Of a stretch of 64,000 bases of DNA, positions 24,944 to 34,712 are shown piece by piece; position 1 is the stretch's first letter; each line of letters starts with the position of its first letter. A program made the translations under genes and the position numbers. The DNA comes from Streptomyces hoynatensis (GTDB lineage Bacteria > Actinomycetota > Actinomycetes > Streptomycetales > Streptomycetaceae), in contig NZ_RBAL01000022.1 in NCBI RefSeq assembly GCF_003626535.1, positions 1 to 64,000 on the forward strand. The letters are read 5' to 3'. The notes under the pieces are model-generated. The model did not search any database, had not been told where the DNA came from, and was given only the letters and a program-made list of their open reading frames with translations.

Positions 24944-25747
24944 ATGGCACTGTCCTACGCCGTCCACACCGCGGGCGAGTCCGGCCTGAACAAGACCTCC
25001 ACGCTGGTCGCCGGCGCCCGGGAGGCGCTGCTCGTGGACGGGCAGCTCACCCTCGCCGAGCAGCACCGGGTGGTGGCCGCCGTGCTGGACAGCGGCAGGC
25101 GGCTCGTGACCGTCTTCGTCACCACCGCGGAACCCGCCTGCTACGCCGGGCTCCAGGCGCTGCGGCAGGCGTTCCCGAAGGCGCGGGTGGTGGCGAGCCC
25201 GGCGGTGGCCGAGCGGATCAAGGAGACCTGGCAGGCGAGTCTCGAAACCTGGCGCGGCCTCGGCCCCAACCTGGCCGGCGAGGTGATCGTGCCCGACGTG
25301 CTCACCGCCGGGCGGGTCGAGCTGGAGGGCCGCGTCTTCGAGGTGCGCGGCGGGGAGGACGGCGCCGGGCCGCACGGCAGGTACCTGTGGCAGCCGGAGG
25401 ACCGGGCCCTGCTCGGCGGGGCCCTGGTCTTCGCCGGTCTCCACCCCTGGACGGCGGACGCCGCGAGCGCCGCGGACCGCGCCGCCTGGGACCGCGCCCT
25501 GGCCGAGGCGCAGCGGCTCGGCCCGGCCTTCGTGGCGCCGGGACACCGGGCCGAGGACTCGGCGACCGACGCCTCGGCCCTCGCCTTCACCCGCGAGTAC
25601 CTGGGCGCGTTCGAGGAGGAGCTGGCCGCGGCGGCGGACTCCGCCGCGCTGAAGGCGGCGATGCTGCGCCGCTACCCCGGGCTCGGCGGCCTGCTGAACC
25701 TCGACCTGGGGGCGAAGGCCGCCACCGGCGAGCTGTCCTGGGCGTGA
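24944..25747 (+). CDS. MBL-fold protein with degenerate metal-binding motif
   Basis: A 267-residue protein with the general outline of the metallo-beta-lactamase fold: NKTSTLVAGAREALLVDGQ (first strands), then GGALVFAGLHPWTAD and APGHRAED further on. The expected HxxxDH-type segment reads VTTAEPACYAG at residues 59-69, so H and D ligands are replaced by T61, E63 and A65. The enzyme may therefore be inactive or use different residues. ATG 24944 matches the usual family start (ALSYAVHTAGESGLNKTS); an in-frame GTG at 24908 has a distant GGAAGG. It ends before a strong bidirectional terminator. Confidence 0.7.
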   Translation: MALSYAVHTAGESGLNKTSTLVAGAREALLVDGQLTLAEQHRVVAAVLDSGRRLVTVFVTTAEPACYAGLQALRQAFPKARVVASPAVAERIKETWQASLETWRGLGPNLAGEVIVPDVLTAGRVELEGRVFEVRGGEDGAGPHGRYLWQPEDRALLGGALVFAGLHPWTADAASAADRAAWDRALAEAQRLGPAFVAPGHRAEDSATDASALAFTREYLGAFEEELAAAADSAALKAAMLRRYPGLGGLLNLDLGAKAATGELSWA

Positions 25748-25760
25748 GCGGCATGGCGAG

Positions 25761-25800
25761 GCGGCCCGCGCGCCCGGCGGCGGCCGGGTGCGCGGGCCGC
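25761..25800. terminator. Strong bidirectional terminator
   Basis: An 18-bp stem (25761-25778 with 25783-25800, one G-T wobble) with a 4-nt loop lies exactly between the convergent MBL-fold gene and ppc. Confidence 0.85.
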
Positions 25801-25806
25801 GCCGGG

Positions 25807-28560
<2,754 letters not shown>

Positions 28561-28693
28561 AGTTGCGGCTCCTCGCGACTGGTGCTTCTGGCAGGTCGTG
28601 GGCACGGTCCGGACCGCGCTGTCCGACAGCCCCCCATCGTATCCAGCGGTCGCGACGGCGCCGTCGCGGTCCGGTCGCCGGGGGTTTACGGCC

Positions 28694-28721
28694 TTGTGGC
28701 ACGACAGCGAACTGCCATACT
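28694..28721 (+). promoter_or_regulatory. Putative desaturase promoter
   Basis: TTGTGG (28694-28699) and CATACT (28716-28721) are 16 bp apart, close to a vegetative -35/-10 pair, on the plus strand. The inferred transcription start would fall in the operator cluster just downstream. Confidence 0.4.
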
Positions 28722-28728
28722 TACGTCG

Positions 28729-28759
28729 CCGTAGGTTACGGTCCCGTAGGTAGTACCGT
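28729..28759. promoter_or_regulatory. Nested palindromic operator cluster upstream of the desaturase
   Basis: Overlapping palindromes are packed into 31 bp: CCGTA-GGT-TACGG (28729-28741), TACGG-TC-CCGTA (28737-28748) and GGTA-G-TACC (28749-28757). CCGTAGGT also occurs as a direct repeat at 28729 and 28744 (15-bp period). This looks like a multi-dimer site for a TetR protein, most simply the one encoded at 30099. Regulation of the desaturase is inferred from position. Confidence 0.6.
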
Positions 28760-28760
28760 C

Positions 28761-29041
28761 GCCCAGGCGGCTGAAGCCTCCCTAAGCCCCACCCCCACCC
28801 GGACCCTTCAGCCCCGGCCCGCCGCCGGAAGACCCGCCCCCACACGATCCGTTCCCCGCCCCACCCCGCTCCATCCCCGCCCTCCCCGACCCACCCCCTC
28901 CCCCTTTCTGCCGAATTCCCGACGAGTTCCTGCCGGCTTCTGCTGGTTTCTTCTGATTTCTCCTGGTTACTCCAGGATTCCCCTCGGCTCCCTGCCCCGC
29001 AGGGGGCCCATCCCGTCCCCAAGCCGTTCCAAGGAAGACAC
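28761..29041 (+). other. Long pyrimidine-rich 5' leader of the desaturase
   Basis: About 280 nt between the operator cluster and the desaturase ATG hold no ORF. The plus strand is strikingly C/T-rich, with C-tracts at 28780-28905 and repeated TTCTG/TTCCTG elements at 28910-28965. It would be an unstructured leader if transcribed from the promoter near 28716. Confidence 0.5.
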
Positions 29042-30091
29042 ATGACCTCGACTCCCCCGCCGGAAGTACCGGCCCGCAGCCAAGCCGAGCCCCAGCCCCT
29101 GGGCACGCTGGGCGGCGAGCAACGCCGTTCGGCCGAACAGGTGGCGCTGCTGCTGTTCATCGTGGTGCCGTTCCTGGCCCTCGTCGCCGCCGTCCCCTTC
29201 GCCTGGGGCTGGGGCGTCAGCTGGCTGGACCTGGCGCTGCTCGTCTCGTTCTACTTCATCGGCTGCCACGGCATCACGGCCGGCTTCCACCGCCACTTCA
29301 CGCACAGCTCGTTCAAGGCCAAGCGGCCGCTGCGCATCGCGCTCGCCATCGCCGGCTCGCTGGCCGTCGAGGGCCCGCTGATCCGCTGGGTCGCCGACCA
29401 CCGCAAGCACCACAAGCACTCGGACGCCGACGGCGACCCGCACTCGCCCTGGCGCTACGGGGAGACCATCCCCGCCCTGCTCAAGGGGCTGTGGTGGGCG
29501 CACATGGCCTGGATGTTCAACACCGAGCAGACCTCGCAGACGAAGTACGCGCCCGACCTGCTGAGGGACCCGGACATGCGGCGCATCTCGCGGCAGTTCG
29601 TGCTGTGGACCGTCGTCTCCCTGGCGCTGCCCGGGCTGCTCGGCGGGCTGATCTCCTGGTCCTGGTGGGGCGCCGTCACCGGCTTCTTCTGGGGCGCGCT
29701 GGTGCGCATCGCGCTGCTGCACCACGTCACCTGGTCGATCAACTCGATCTGCCACGCGGTCGGCAAGCACCCCTTCAAGTCCCGCGACCGCTCGGGCAAC
29801 GTGTGGTGGCTTGCGGTGCTCTCCTGCGGCGAGTCCTGGCACAACCTGCACCACGCCGACCCGACCTGCGCCAGGCACGGCGTGGACCGCTGGCAGGTGG
29901 ACTCGACGGCCCGGCTGATCCGCTGGTTCGAGAAGCTCGGCTGGGCCCACGACGTGCGCTGGCCGAGGCCCACCCGCATCGAGGCCAAGCGAAACCCCCC
30001 GGGGGCGGGCAAGCGGGGCGGCAACGGGGAAAACGGGAAGGAAAACCCAAAAGAAAACCGAAAGGAAGAAGCCGCGGCTCACGCGGCATGA
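29042..30091 (+). CDS. Acyl-CoA/acyl-lipid delta-9 desaturase
   Basis: A 349-residue integral membrane fatty-acid desaturase. All three di-iron histidine boxes are present: HRHFTH, HRKHHKH and HNLHH. Hydrophobic hairpins lie before the first box and between the second and third (about residues 180-240). The C-terminal 40 residues are Lys/Asn/Glu-rich with an unusually AT-rich codon stretch (AAAGAAAACCG-like) compared with neighbours. ATG 29042 has AAGGAAG upstream. The TetR gene starts 7 nt after its stop, so the two form an operon for membrane fluidity control. Confidence 0.93.
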   Translation: MTSTPPPEVPARSQAEPQPLGTLGGEQRRSAEQVALLLFIVVPFLALVAAVPFAWGWGVSWLDLALLVSFYFIGCHGITAGFHRHFTHSSFKAKRPLRIALAIAGSLAVEGPLIRWVADHRKHHKHSDADGDPHSPWRYGETIPALLKGLWWAHMAWMFNTEQTSQTKYAPDLLRDPDMRRISRQFVLWTVVSLALPGLLGGLISWSWWGAVTGFFWGALVRIALLHHVTWSINSICHAVGKHPFKSRDRSGNVWWLAVLSCGESWHNLHHADPTCARHGVDRWQVDSTARLIRWFEKLGWAHDVRWPRPTRIEAKRNPPGAGKRGGNGENGKENPKENRKEEAAAHAA

Positions 30092-30098
30092 TGGGGGC

Positions 30099-30776
30099 GT
30101 GGCGACCGACAACAGCAAAGACGACAGCGGCAAGGACCGGCCCGCGCGCCCCGCGAGGCGGGCCCGCCGGCGAATGACCGGAACGGAACGCCGCGAGCAG
30201 TTGCTTGACATCGGCCGCACGCTCTTCGCCCTGCGCGGGTTCGAGGGCACGTCGGTGGAGGAGATCGCGGCCAAGGCCGGGGTCTCCAAACCCGTCGTGT
30301 ACGAGCACTTCGGGGGCAAGGAAGGGCTCTACGCCGTGGTCGTGGACCGCGAGATGAGCAGGCTGCTCGGCATGGTGACCGGCGCCCTGACCGCGGGGCA
30401 CCCCAGGGAGTTGCTCGAACAGGCCGCGTTCGCCCTGCTCGACTACATCGAGCAGTTCACCGACGGCTTCCACATCCTGGTCCGCGACTCGCCCGTCGCG
30501 CAGTCCACCGGGACCTTCGCCTCGCTGATCGGCGACATCGCGACGAAGGTGGAGGACATCCTGGGGCACGAATTCAAGAGCCGGGGCTACGACCCGAAGC
30601 TCGCCCCGATCTACGCCCAGGCGCTGGTCGGGATGGTGGCGCTGACCGGGCAGTGGTGGCTCAACGTGCGGCGGCCGAAGAAGTCGGAGGTCGCCGCGCA
30701 CCTGGTCAACCTGGCCTGGCACGGCCTGCAGGGCCTGGAGCACCACCCCCGCCTGGTCGGCCACCGCAGGACCTGA
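30099..30776 (+). CDS. TetR/AcrR-family regulator, probably of the desaturase
   Basis: A 225-residue TetR-family repressor. The N-terminal HTH is clear (VEEIAAKAGVSKPVVYEHFGGKEGLY, about residues 48-73), following a basic arm. The C-terminal ligand domain (EQAAFALLDYIEQFTDGFHIL, AQALVGMVALTGQWWLNVRR) is typical of acyl-responsive regulators near desaturases. GTG 30099 has GGGGG just upstream, and the gene sits directly behind the desaturase. It probably binds the palindrome cluster at 28729 and controls its own operon; this is inference. Confidence 0.9.
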   Translation: MATDNSKDDSGKDRPARPARRARRRMTGTERREQLLDIGRTLFALRGFEGTSVEEIAAKAGVSKPVVYEHFGGKEGLYAVVVDREMSRLLGMVTGALTAGHPRELLEQAAFALLDYIEQFTDGFHILVRDSPVAQSTGTFASLIGDIATKVEDILGHEFKSRGYDPKLAPIYAQALVGMVALTGQWWLNVRRPKKSEVAAHLVNLAWHGLQGLEHHPRLVGHRRT

Positions 30777-30850
30777 GCGCCCTGCCCGCCGCCCGGGCGG
30801 CCCGGCGCGCGGCGGCCGGGCCGCCCGCCGCCCGCCCCGGGGCATGCGAC

Positions 30851-30889
30851 GGCCCCCTCTCTCAGGGGGGTGGTCCGAGAGAGGGGGCC
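30851..30889. terminator. Bidirectional terminator between tetR and rodlin genes
   Basis: GGCCCCCTCTCTC (30851-30863) and GAGAGAGGGGGCC (30877-30889) form a perfect 13-bp stem with a 13-nt loop between two convergent genes. Confidence 0.88.
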
Positions 30890-30942
30890 ATAGGGCGCGG
30901 AGCACCGGTCAGAAGGCCGAAGAGCCCGGAGTTCCGCCGGCG

Positions 30943-31392
30943 TTACTTGCCGCCGTGGCCGCCGTGGCCGCCACGCAGGGCGACATTGTCGGAGCCGTTG
31001 TCGGAGCCGTTCTCCGACAGGATCGGAATGTCGTCGAGGAGGTGCGACAGCGGGTCGTCGCCGTCGACCTGCGTGGAGTTCTCCGTGCAGGCCTGCGTCG
31101 GCTTGCTGTTGAGGATGTCCTGGATGTTGACGATCTGCAGGATCGGAACAGCCACGTCGGTGTTCGTGAGGGGCACACAGACGTCGTTGAGCGAGCCGTT
31201 GACCAGCGACATGTTCGGGCTCATGTACCCGCCGGTGGTGGTGTTGCCGTAAAGCTTCGGCGAGTGGTTGCCGTTCACCGTCGCGGTGCTGTCGTCGTTG
31301 CCGTCGACCGCCATGGCCGGGCTCGCGGCGAGACCCGCGACACCGATCGCGGAAGCCATGACGGCGGCCGAGGCAAGCGTCTTCTTGAGCAC
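30943..31392 (-). CDS. Rodlin (spore/aerial hypha rodlet-layer protein)
   Basis: A 149-residue secreted protein of the rodlin family, which with chaplins forms the rodlet layer on Streptomyces aerial hyphae and spores. A Sec signal peptide (LKKTLASAAVMASAIGVAGLAASPAMA) ends near residue 28. The mature part has family features: GNTTTGGYMSPNMSLVNGSLN, IVNIQDIL, ACTENSTQVDGDDPLSHLLDDIPILSENGS, with two cysteines. The C-terminus carries an extra RGGHGGHGGK tail. GTG 31392 has GGAAGGAC upstream. Unlike S. coelicolor rdlA/rdlB, there is no divergent partner and no chaplin gene nearby in this window. Confidence 0.9.
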   Translation of the reverse strand: MLKKTLASAAVMASAIGVAGLAASPAMAVDGNDDSTATVNGNHSPKLYGNTTTGGYMSPNMSLVNGSLNDVCVPLTNTDVAVPILQIVNIQDILNSKPTQACTENSTQVDGDDPLSHLLDDIPILSENGSDNGSDNVALRGGHGGHGGK

Positions 31393-31533
31393 TGGCTTGT
31401 CCTTCCGGAATTCTCTGGATGCCCTGTTCTTGAGCGCCCTGCTCAACGCCTCGGGGTGGATTCGGTTGCCGCCGTTCACCCGTTTCGCCCAAAGTCGTTG
31501 CTCTGTCGGTGCCTCGTTGACGAACGCCTGGAT

Positions 31534-31565
31534 CGGCCCCGGCCGCGCGGTGCGCCGCGGGGCCG
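31534..31565 (-). terminator. Hairpin downstream of tam
   Basis: CGGCCCCG (31534-31541) pairs with CGGGGCCG (31558-31565), just past the tam stop codon in the minus direction. Confidence 0.5.
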
Positions 31566-31570
31566 GTTTC

Positions 31571-32395
31571 TCAGCCGGGGCGTCTGGCCACGGCGAAGAC
31601 ACGCCGGAAGGGGAAGAGGGTGCCGTGCGGCCCGGGCGGGTAGGCGCCGCGCAGCGCCTCGCGGTACTCGGCCACGAAGGCGTCGCGGGCCGCGGGGTCC
31701 CCGTCCAGCGCGGTGAGCACGGGCCGCAGCCCGGTGCCCTTGACCCAGTCGAGGACGGGGTCCTCGCCCTTCAGGACGTGCAGGTAGGTCGTCTCCCAGG
31801 CGTCGACCTCGCAGCCGAGGCCGGCGAGCGCCTCGAAGTAGCCCTCGGGCGTCAGCACCGGGTCCGCGGTGCGCAGCACCCCGGCCAGCCGGTCGCGCCA
31901 GCGGGGGGCGGCGGCCAGCTCGCGCATCAGCGCGTGGCTGGGCGCGGCGAAGTTCCCCGGCACCTGGAAGGCCAGCACGCCGCCGGGGACGAGGCCCGCC
32001 ACCCAGTCGGCGAAGCGGTCGACGTGCCCGGGGACCCACTGGAAGGCCGCGTTGGAGAAGATCACGTCCAGCGGCTCGGCCGGGTCGGGCCGCCAGGCGG
32101 CCAGGTCGGCGTGGGCGAAGCGGAGCGAGCCGCCACCCGCGGTGGGGCCCGCGTGGGCGCGGGCCCGCTCCAGCATGGCCGCCGAGTTGTCCAGGCCGGT
32201 GATGGCGGCGGCGGGCCAGCGGTGGGCGAGCAGCTCGCTCGGGCCGCCGGGGCCGCAGCCGAGGTCGGCGACGCGGGGGGCGGCGGTGGGCGGGTCGGGG
32301 ACGCGGGCGAGGAGTTCGACCAGCGGGCGGTTGCGGTGCCCGCTGTGGCGCTGGTACTGGTCCGGGTCCCATCGGGTCTGCGGTACGTCTGCCAT
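31571..32395 (-). CDS. tam: Trans-aconitate 2-methyltransferase
   Basis: A 274-residue SAM-dependent methyltransferase that methylates trans-aconitate, relieving inhibition of aconitase. Motif I is RVADLGCGPGGPSELLAHRWP, followed by GLDNSAAML and the Tam-typical DVIFSNAAFQWVPGHVDRF and EDPVLDWVKGTGLRPVL. ATG 32395 has GGGGAGGATG upstream. It is divergent from a MarR gene, the same arrangement as tam/tamR in S. coelicolor, which supports the specific assignment. Confidence 0.93.
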   Translation of the reverse strand: MADVPQTRWDPDQYQRHSGHRNRPLVELLARVPDPPTAAPRVADLGCGPGGPSELLAHRWPAAAITGLDNSAAMLERARAHAGPTAGGGSLRFAHADLAAWRPDPAEPLDVIFSNAAFQWVPGHVDRFADWVAGLVPGGVLAFQVPGNFAAPSHALMRELAAAPRWRDRLAGVLRTADPVLTPEGYFEALAGLGCEVDAWETTYLHVLKGEDPVLDWVKGTGLRPVLTALDGDPAARDAFVAEYREALRGAYPPGPHGTLFPFRRVFAVARRPG

Positions 32396-32419
32396 GGGGG
32401 CATCCTCCCCGCCCATTTA

Positions 32420-32457
32420 TCTCGATGTCAAGAAACTTGTTGTCGTGAGACTTCACG
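32420..32457. promoter_or_regulatory. Putative TamR operators between tam and tamR
   Basis: Two palindromes occupy the 88-bp divergent region: TCTCGA-TG-TCAAGA (32420-32433, one mismatch) and CGTGA-N4-TCACG (32444-32457, last arm at 32453-32457), the latter flanked by GTTGT/ACAAC. The first has the size of MarR-family sites. The AT content is higher than in flanking DNA. Confidence 0.55.
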
Positions 32458-32483
32458 TCGACAGAACAACTAGACTGGGCTCC

Positions 32484-32981
32484 ATGGAGGACGAGGTTGA
32501 CCGATTGGTGGCCGCCTGGCGGCGCGAGCGGCCGGATCTCGACGTGGAGCCGCTTGAGGTGCTGAGCCGGGTCAGCAGGCTCGCGCGCCATCTGGACCGC
32601 GCCCGGCGGCTCGCCTTCGCCGAGCACCACCTCGAGCCCTGGGAGTTCGACGTCCTCACCGCGCTGCGGCGCGCGGGCACCCCCTACCAGCTCTCGCCCG
32701 GCCAGCTGCTCACCCAGACCCTGGTGACCTCGGGCACGATGACCAACCGCATCGACAGGCTGGCCAAGAAGGGCCTGGTGGAGCGGCTGCCCGACCCCAC
32801 CGACCGGCGCGGCGTCCTGGTCAGGCTCACCGAGGCGGGCCGGCGCCACACCGACGAGGCGCTGGCCGCGCTGCTCGCCCAGGAACGCGCGCTGCTCGGC
32901 GACCTCACCGCCGCCCAGCGGCGCGAACTCGCCGGTCTCCTCCGGGTGCTGACGGCCCCCTTCGACAACACCCCGGCCTGA
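32484..32981 (+). CDS. tamR: MarR-family regulator TamR
   Basis: A 165-residue MarR-type winged-helix regulator. The N-terminal helix (MEDEVDRLVAAWRRERPDLDVEPLEVLSRV...) and wing (DPTDRRGVLVRLTEAG) are standard. Divergence from tam matches TamR of S. coelicolor, described as a trans-aconitate/citrate-responsive regulator of tam and aconitase-related genes. ATG 32484 begins the conserved part; its Shine-Dalgarno is poor and the transcript could be nearly leaderless. Autoregulation through the sites at 32420-32457 is likely. Confidence 0.88.
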   Translation: MEDEVDRLVAAWRRERPDLDVEPLEVLSRVSRLARHLDRARRLAFAEHHLEPWEFDVLTALRRAGTPYQLSPGQLLTQTLVTSGTMTNRIDRLAKKGLVERLPDPTDRRGVLVRLTEAGRRHTDEALAALLAQERALLGDLTAAQRRELAGLLRVLTAPFDNTPA

Positions 32982-33100
32982 GCCGGATCGACGTCCCGGC
33001 CCGCCGGCCGTACAACCCCGGGCCCGCGTCGGCGGTCACCAAAGGTGCGTCACTTTCCGTTCAGCAACGGTTCACCGCCGTTTTCGCCCGGGAGGCATCC

Positions 33101-33661
33101 ATGGGACTCCGCCGCGCCGCCACTCTGCTCGCCACGACCGCCGCCCTCGCCTCGGCCACCGTGCTCGCCGCCGCCCCCGCCCAGGCCGCGCAGGGCATCC
33201 TGCCGGGCGGGGACATCGCCGCGGAGAACTGCGCCGACTGGGTCGACGAGGCGCCGCTCGACGTCAGGCTCGTGGAGATACCCGAGACCGTCCACCCCGG
33301 GGAGTGGGCGAGCCTCACCTACCGCGTCACCAACCGCTACCCGCACGCCGTCGACCGCCTGTACACCTGGATGGAGATCGGCGCCTACGACGCGGTCGGC
33401 AACGACGTCCAGACCACCGCGCAGTGGCGGGCCGCCTCCGGCGCCTGGCTCGACCTGCCCCCGGAGCCCGTCACGCGCGACGACTACTTCGGCCACACCG
33501 GCCGGCTCGCCCCCGGCCAGTCCGCCACGGCCCGCGTCCGCATCCTGATCACCGAGGACGCCCCCGAGTCCATCGGCTCCGCGGCGTTCATGGCCACCTG
33601 GGCCCACCAGGGCACCTGCTCGTACTACATCAGCGACCTGGAGTACCGAGTCGGCGACTGA
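33101..33661 (+). CDS. Small secreted protein, unknown function
   Basis: A 186-residue protein with a Sec signal peptide (MGLRRAATLLATTAALASA...APAQA, cleavage near residue 29). The mature part looks like a single beta-sandwich domain (VRLVEIPETVHPGEWASLTYRVTNRYPHAV, ATARVRILITEDAP), similar in outline to secreted Ig-like or CARDB-type modules, with two cysteines likely forming a disulfide. ATG 33101 has GGGAGG upstream. It stands alone, convergent with the next regulator. No enzymatic motif is visible. Confidence 0.7.
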   Translation: MGLRRAATLLATTAALASATVLAAAPAQAAQGILPGGDIAAENCADWVDEAPLDVRLVEIPETVHPGEWASLTYRVTNRYPHAVDRLYTWMEIGAYDAVGNDVQTTAQWRAASGAWLDLPPEPVTRDDYFGHTGRLAPGQSATARVRILITEDAPESIGSAAFMATWAHQGTCSYYISDLEYRVGD

Positions 33662-33688
33662 GCCGGCCCGGCCCGCCGCGCCCCCGGC

Positions 33689-34366
33689 TCATTCGGCCGG
33701 GGGGACCCCCGCCCGGCGGGCCAGCGCCACGGCCGCGAGGGTGGAGTGGACGCCGAGCTTGCCGAGGACGTTCTGCATGTGGGTGCGCACCGTGTGCGGG
33801 GAGAGGTAGAGGCGCTCGGCGACCGCCTTGCGGCCGAGCCCGGCCAGCATGCAGCGCAGCACCTCCAGCTCGCGCGGGGTGAGGGACTCCACGAGCAGCT
33901 GGTGCTCGCTGCGGTGGCGGCGGTCGCGGTTCAGCTCCCGCAGCACGCCGGTGAGCAGGGCGGGCGGCACGTGCGTCTCGTCCCGCAGCACGCCCCTGAT
34001 CACCTGGAGCAGCCGGGCGAGCGAGCTGTCCTTGGCGACCCAGCCGCAGGCCCCGCCGGTGAGCGAGCGGGCCGCGAGCCCCGCGTCGTCGTATGCCGCG
34101 AGCATGACAGGATGAAGGCCGGGGAAACGATCCCGCGCCGCGCCCAGCAGCTCCCCCTCGGCGTCGAGGTCCACGTCGAGCAGCAGTATGTCGTAGGACG
34201 GCTCGTGGCCGGCCCTGGTGCGTTCCAGGCACTGCAGGGCGGCGGGCAGGCTGCCGACGGCCGCCGCCTCCACGTCCTGCTCCGCGGTGAGCGCGGTGGC
34301 AAGCGACTCGGCGAAGATCCGGTGCTCGTCCACCACGAGCACCCGAATGCGGTCCACAGCCGCCAC
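33689..34366 (-). CDS. Orphan NarL/LuxR-type response regulator
   Basis: A 225-residue response regulator with a receiver domain (RVLVVDEHRIFAESLATAL; acidic pocket D13/E14; phospho-acceptor D64 in DILLLDVDLD) and a C-terminal LuxR HTH (LTPRELEVLRCMLAGLGRKA, YLSPHTVRTHMQNVLGKLGV). No sensor kinase is adjacent, so its input is unknown. GTG 34366 begins AAVDRIRVLVVDEH; an upstream Shine-Dalgarno is not convincing. It lies downstream of the gal operon on the same strand, separated by 346 bp. Confidence 0.88.
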   Translation of the reverse strand: MAAVDRIRVLVVDEHRIFAESLATALTAEQDVEAAAVGSLPAALQCLERTRAGHEPSYDILLLDVDLDAEGELLGAARDRFPGLHPVMLAAYDDAGLAARSLTGGACGWVAKDSSLARLLQVIRGVLRDETHVPPALLTGVLRELNRDRRHRSEHQLLVESLTPRELEVLRCMLAGLGRKAVAERLYLSPHTVRTHMQNVLGKLGVHSTLAAVALARRAGVPPAE

Positions 34367-34712
34367 TGGTGAGACACCCCTCTTGGGACACCTTGCATTG
34401 ACCCGGGCCGACCTGGCGGGCGCGACGCCGTTGCCCCTGCCCCGTAGACCGGACGGCCGCCGCCGCACAGCACCGGAACCGGGCCGTGGGCGCCGCACCC
34501 ACCTGTCTCGCCCCCTGATCGGCACCGGCCCCCACCGGTGCTGTTCTTCAGGGTACGGCCGGGGGGCCGTGGCGGAAGTGGTTTCGCGGAAGTCGTCGGG
34601 CAGAACTCCCGGGAACTCCCGCGAAACCGGCCCGCCTCCGGCGAGGTTCCAGCGAACGTGGAGGACACGCACCGGCCCATGCCGGCACATTCCGCGACAT
34701 TCCCGGTCCGGC
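34367..34712. other. Intergenic region between galK and the response regulator
   Basis: No gene is seen in these 346 bp. TTTCGCGG (34582-34589) and CCGCGAAA (34619-34626) form an 8-bp inverted repeat around TCCCGGGA, and GCGGAAGT is directly repeated near 34572 and 34586. This may be a regulatory site for the regulator gene. Confidence 0.4.

Noticed and set aside
20598..24950. Minus-strand open frame of 1450 codons
   Set aside because: It runs antisense through pth, the pentapeptide protein and the GlxA regulator and shifts composition repeatedly. No domain is recognisable.
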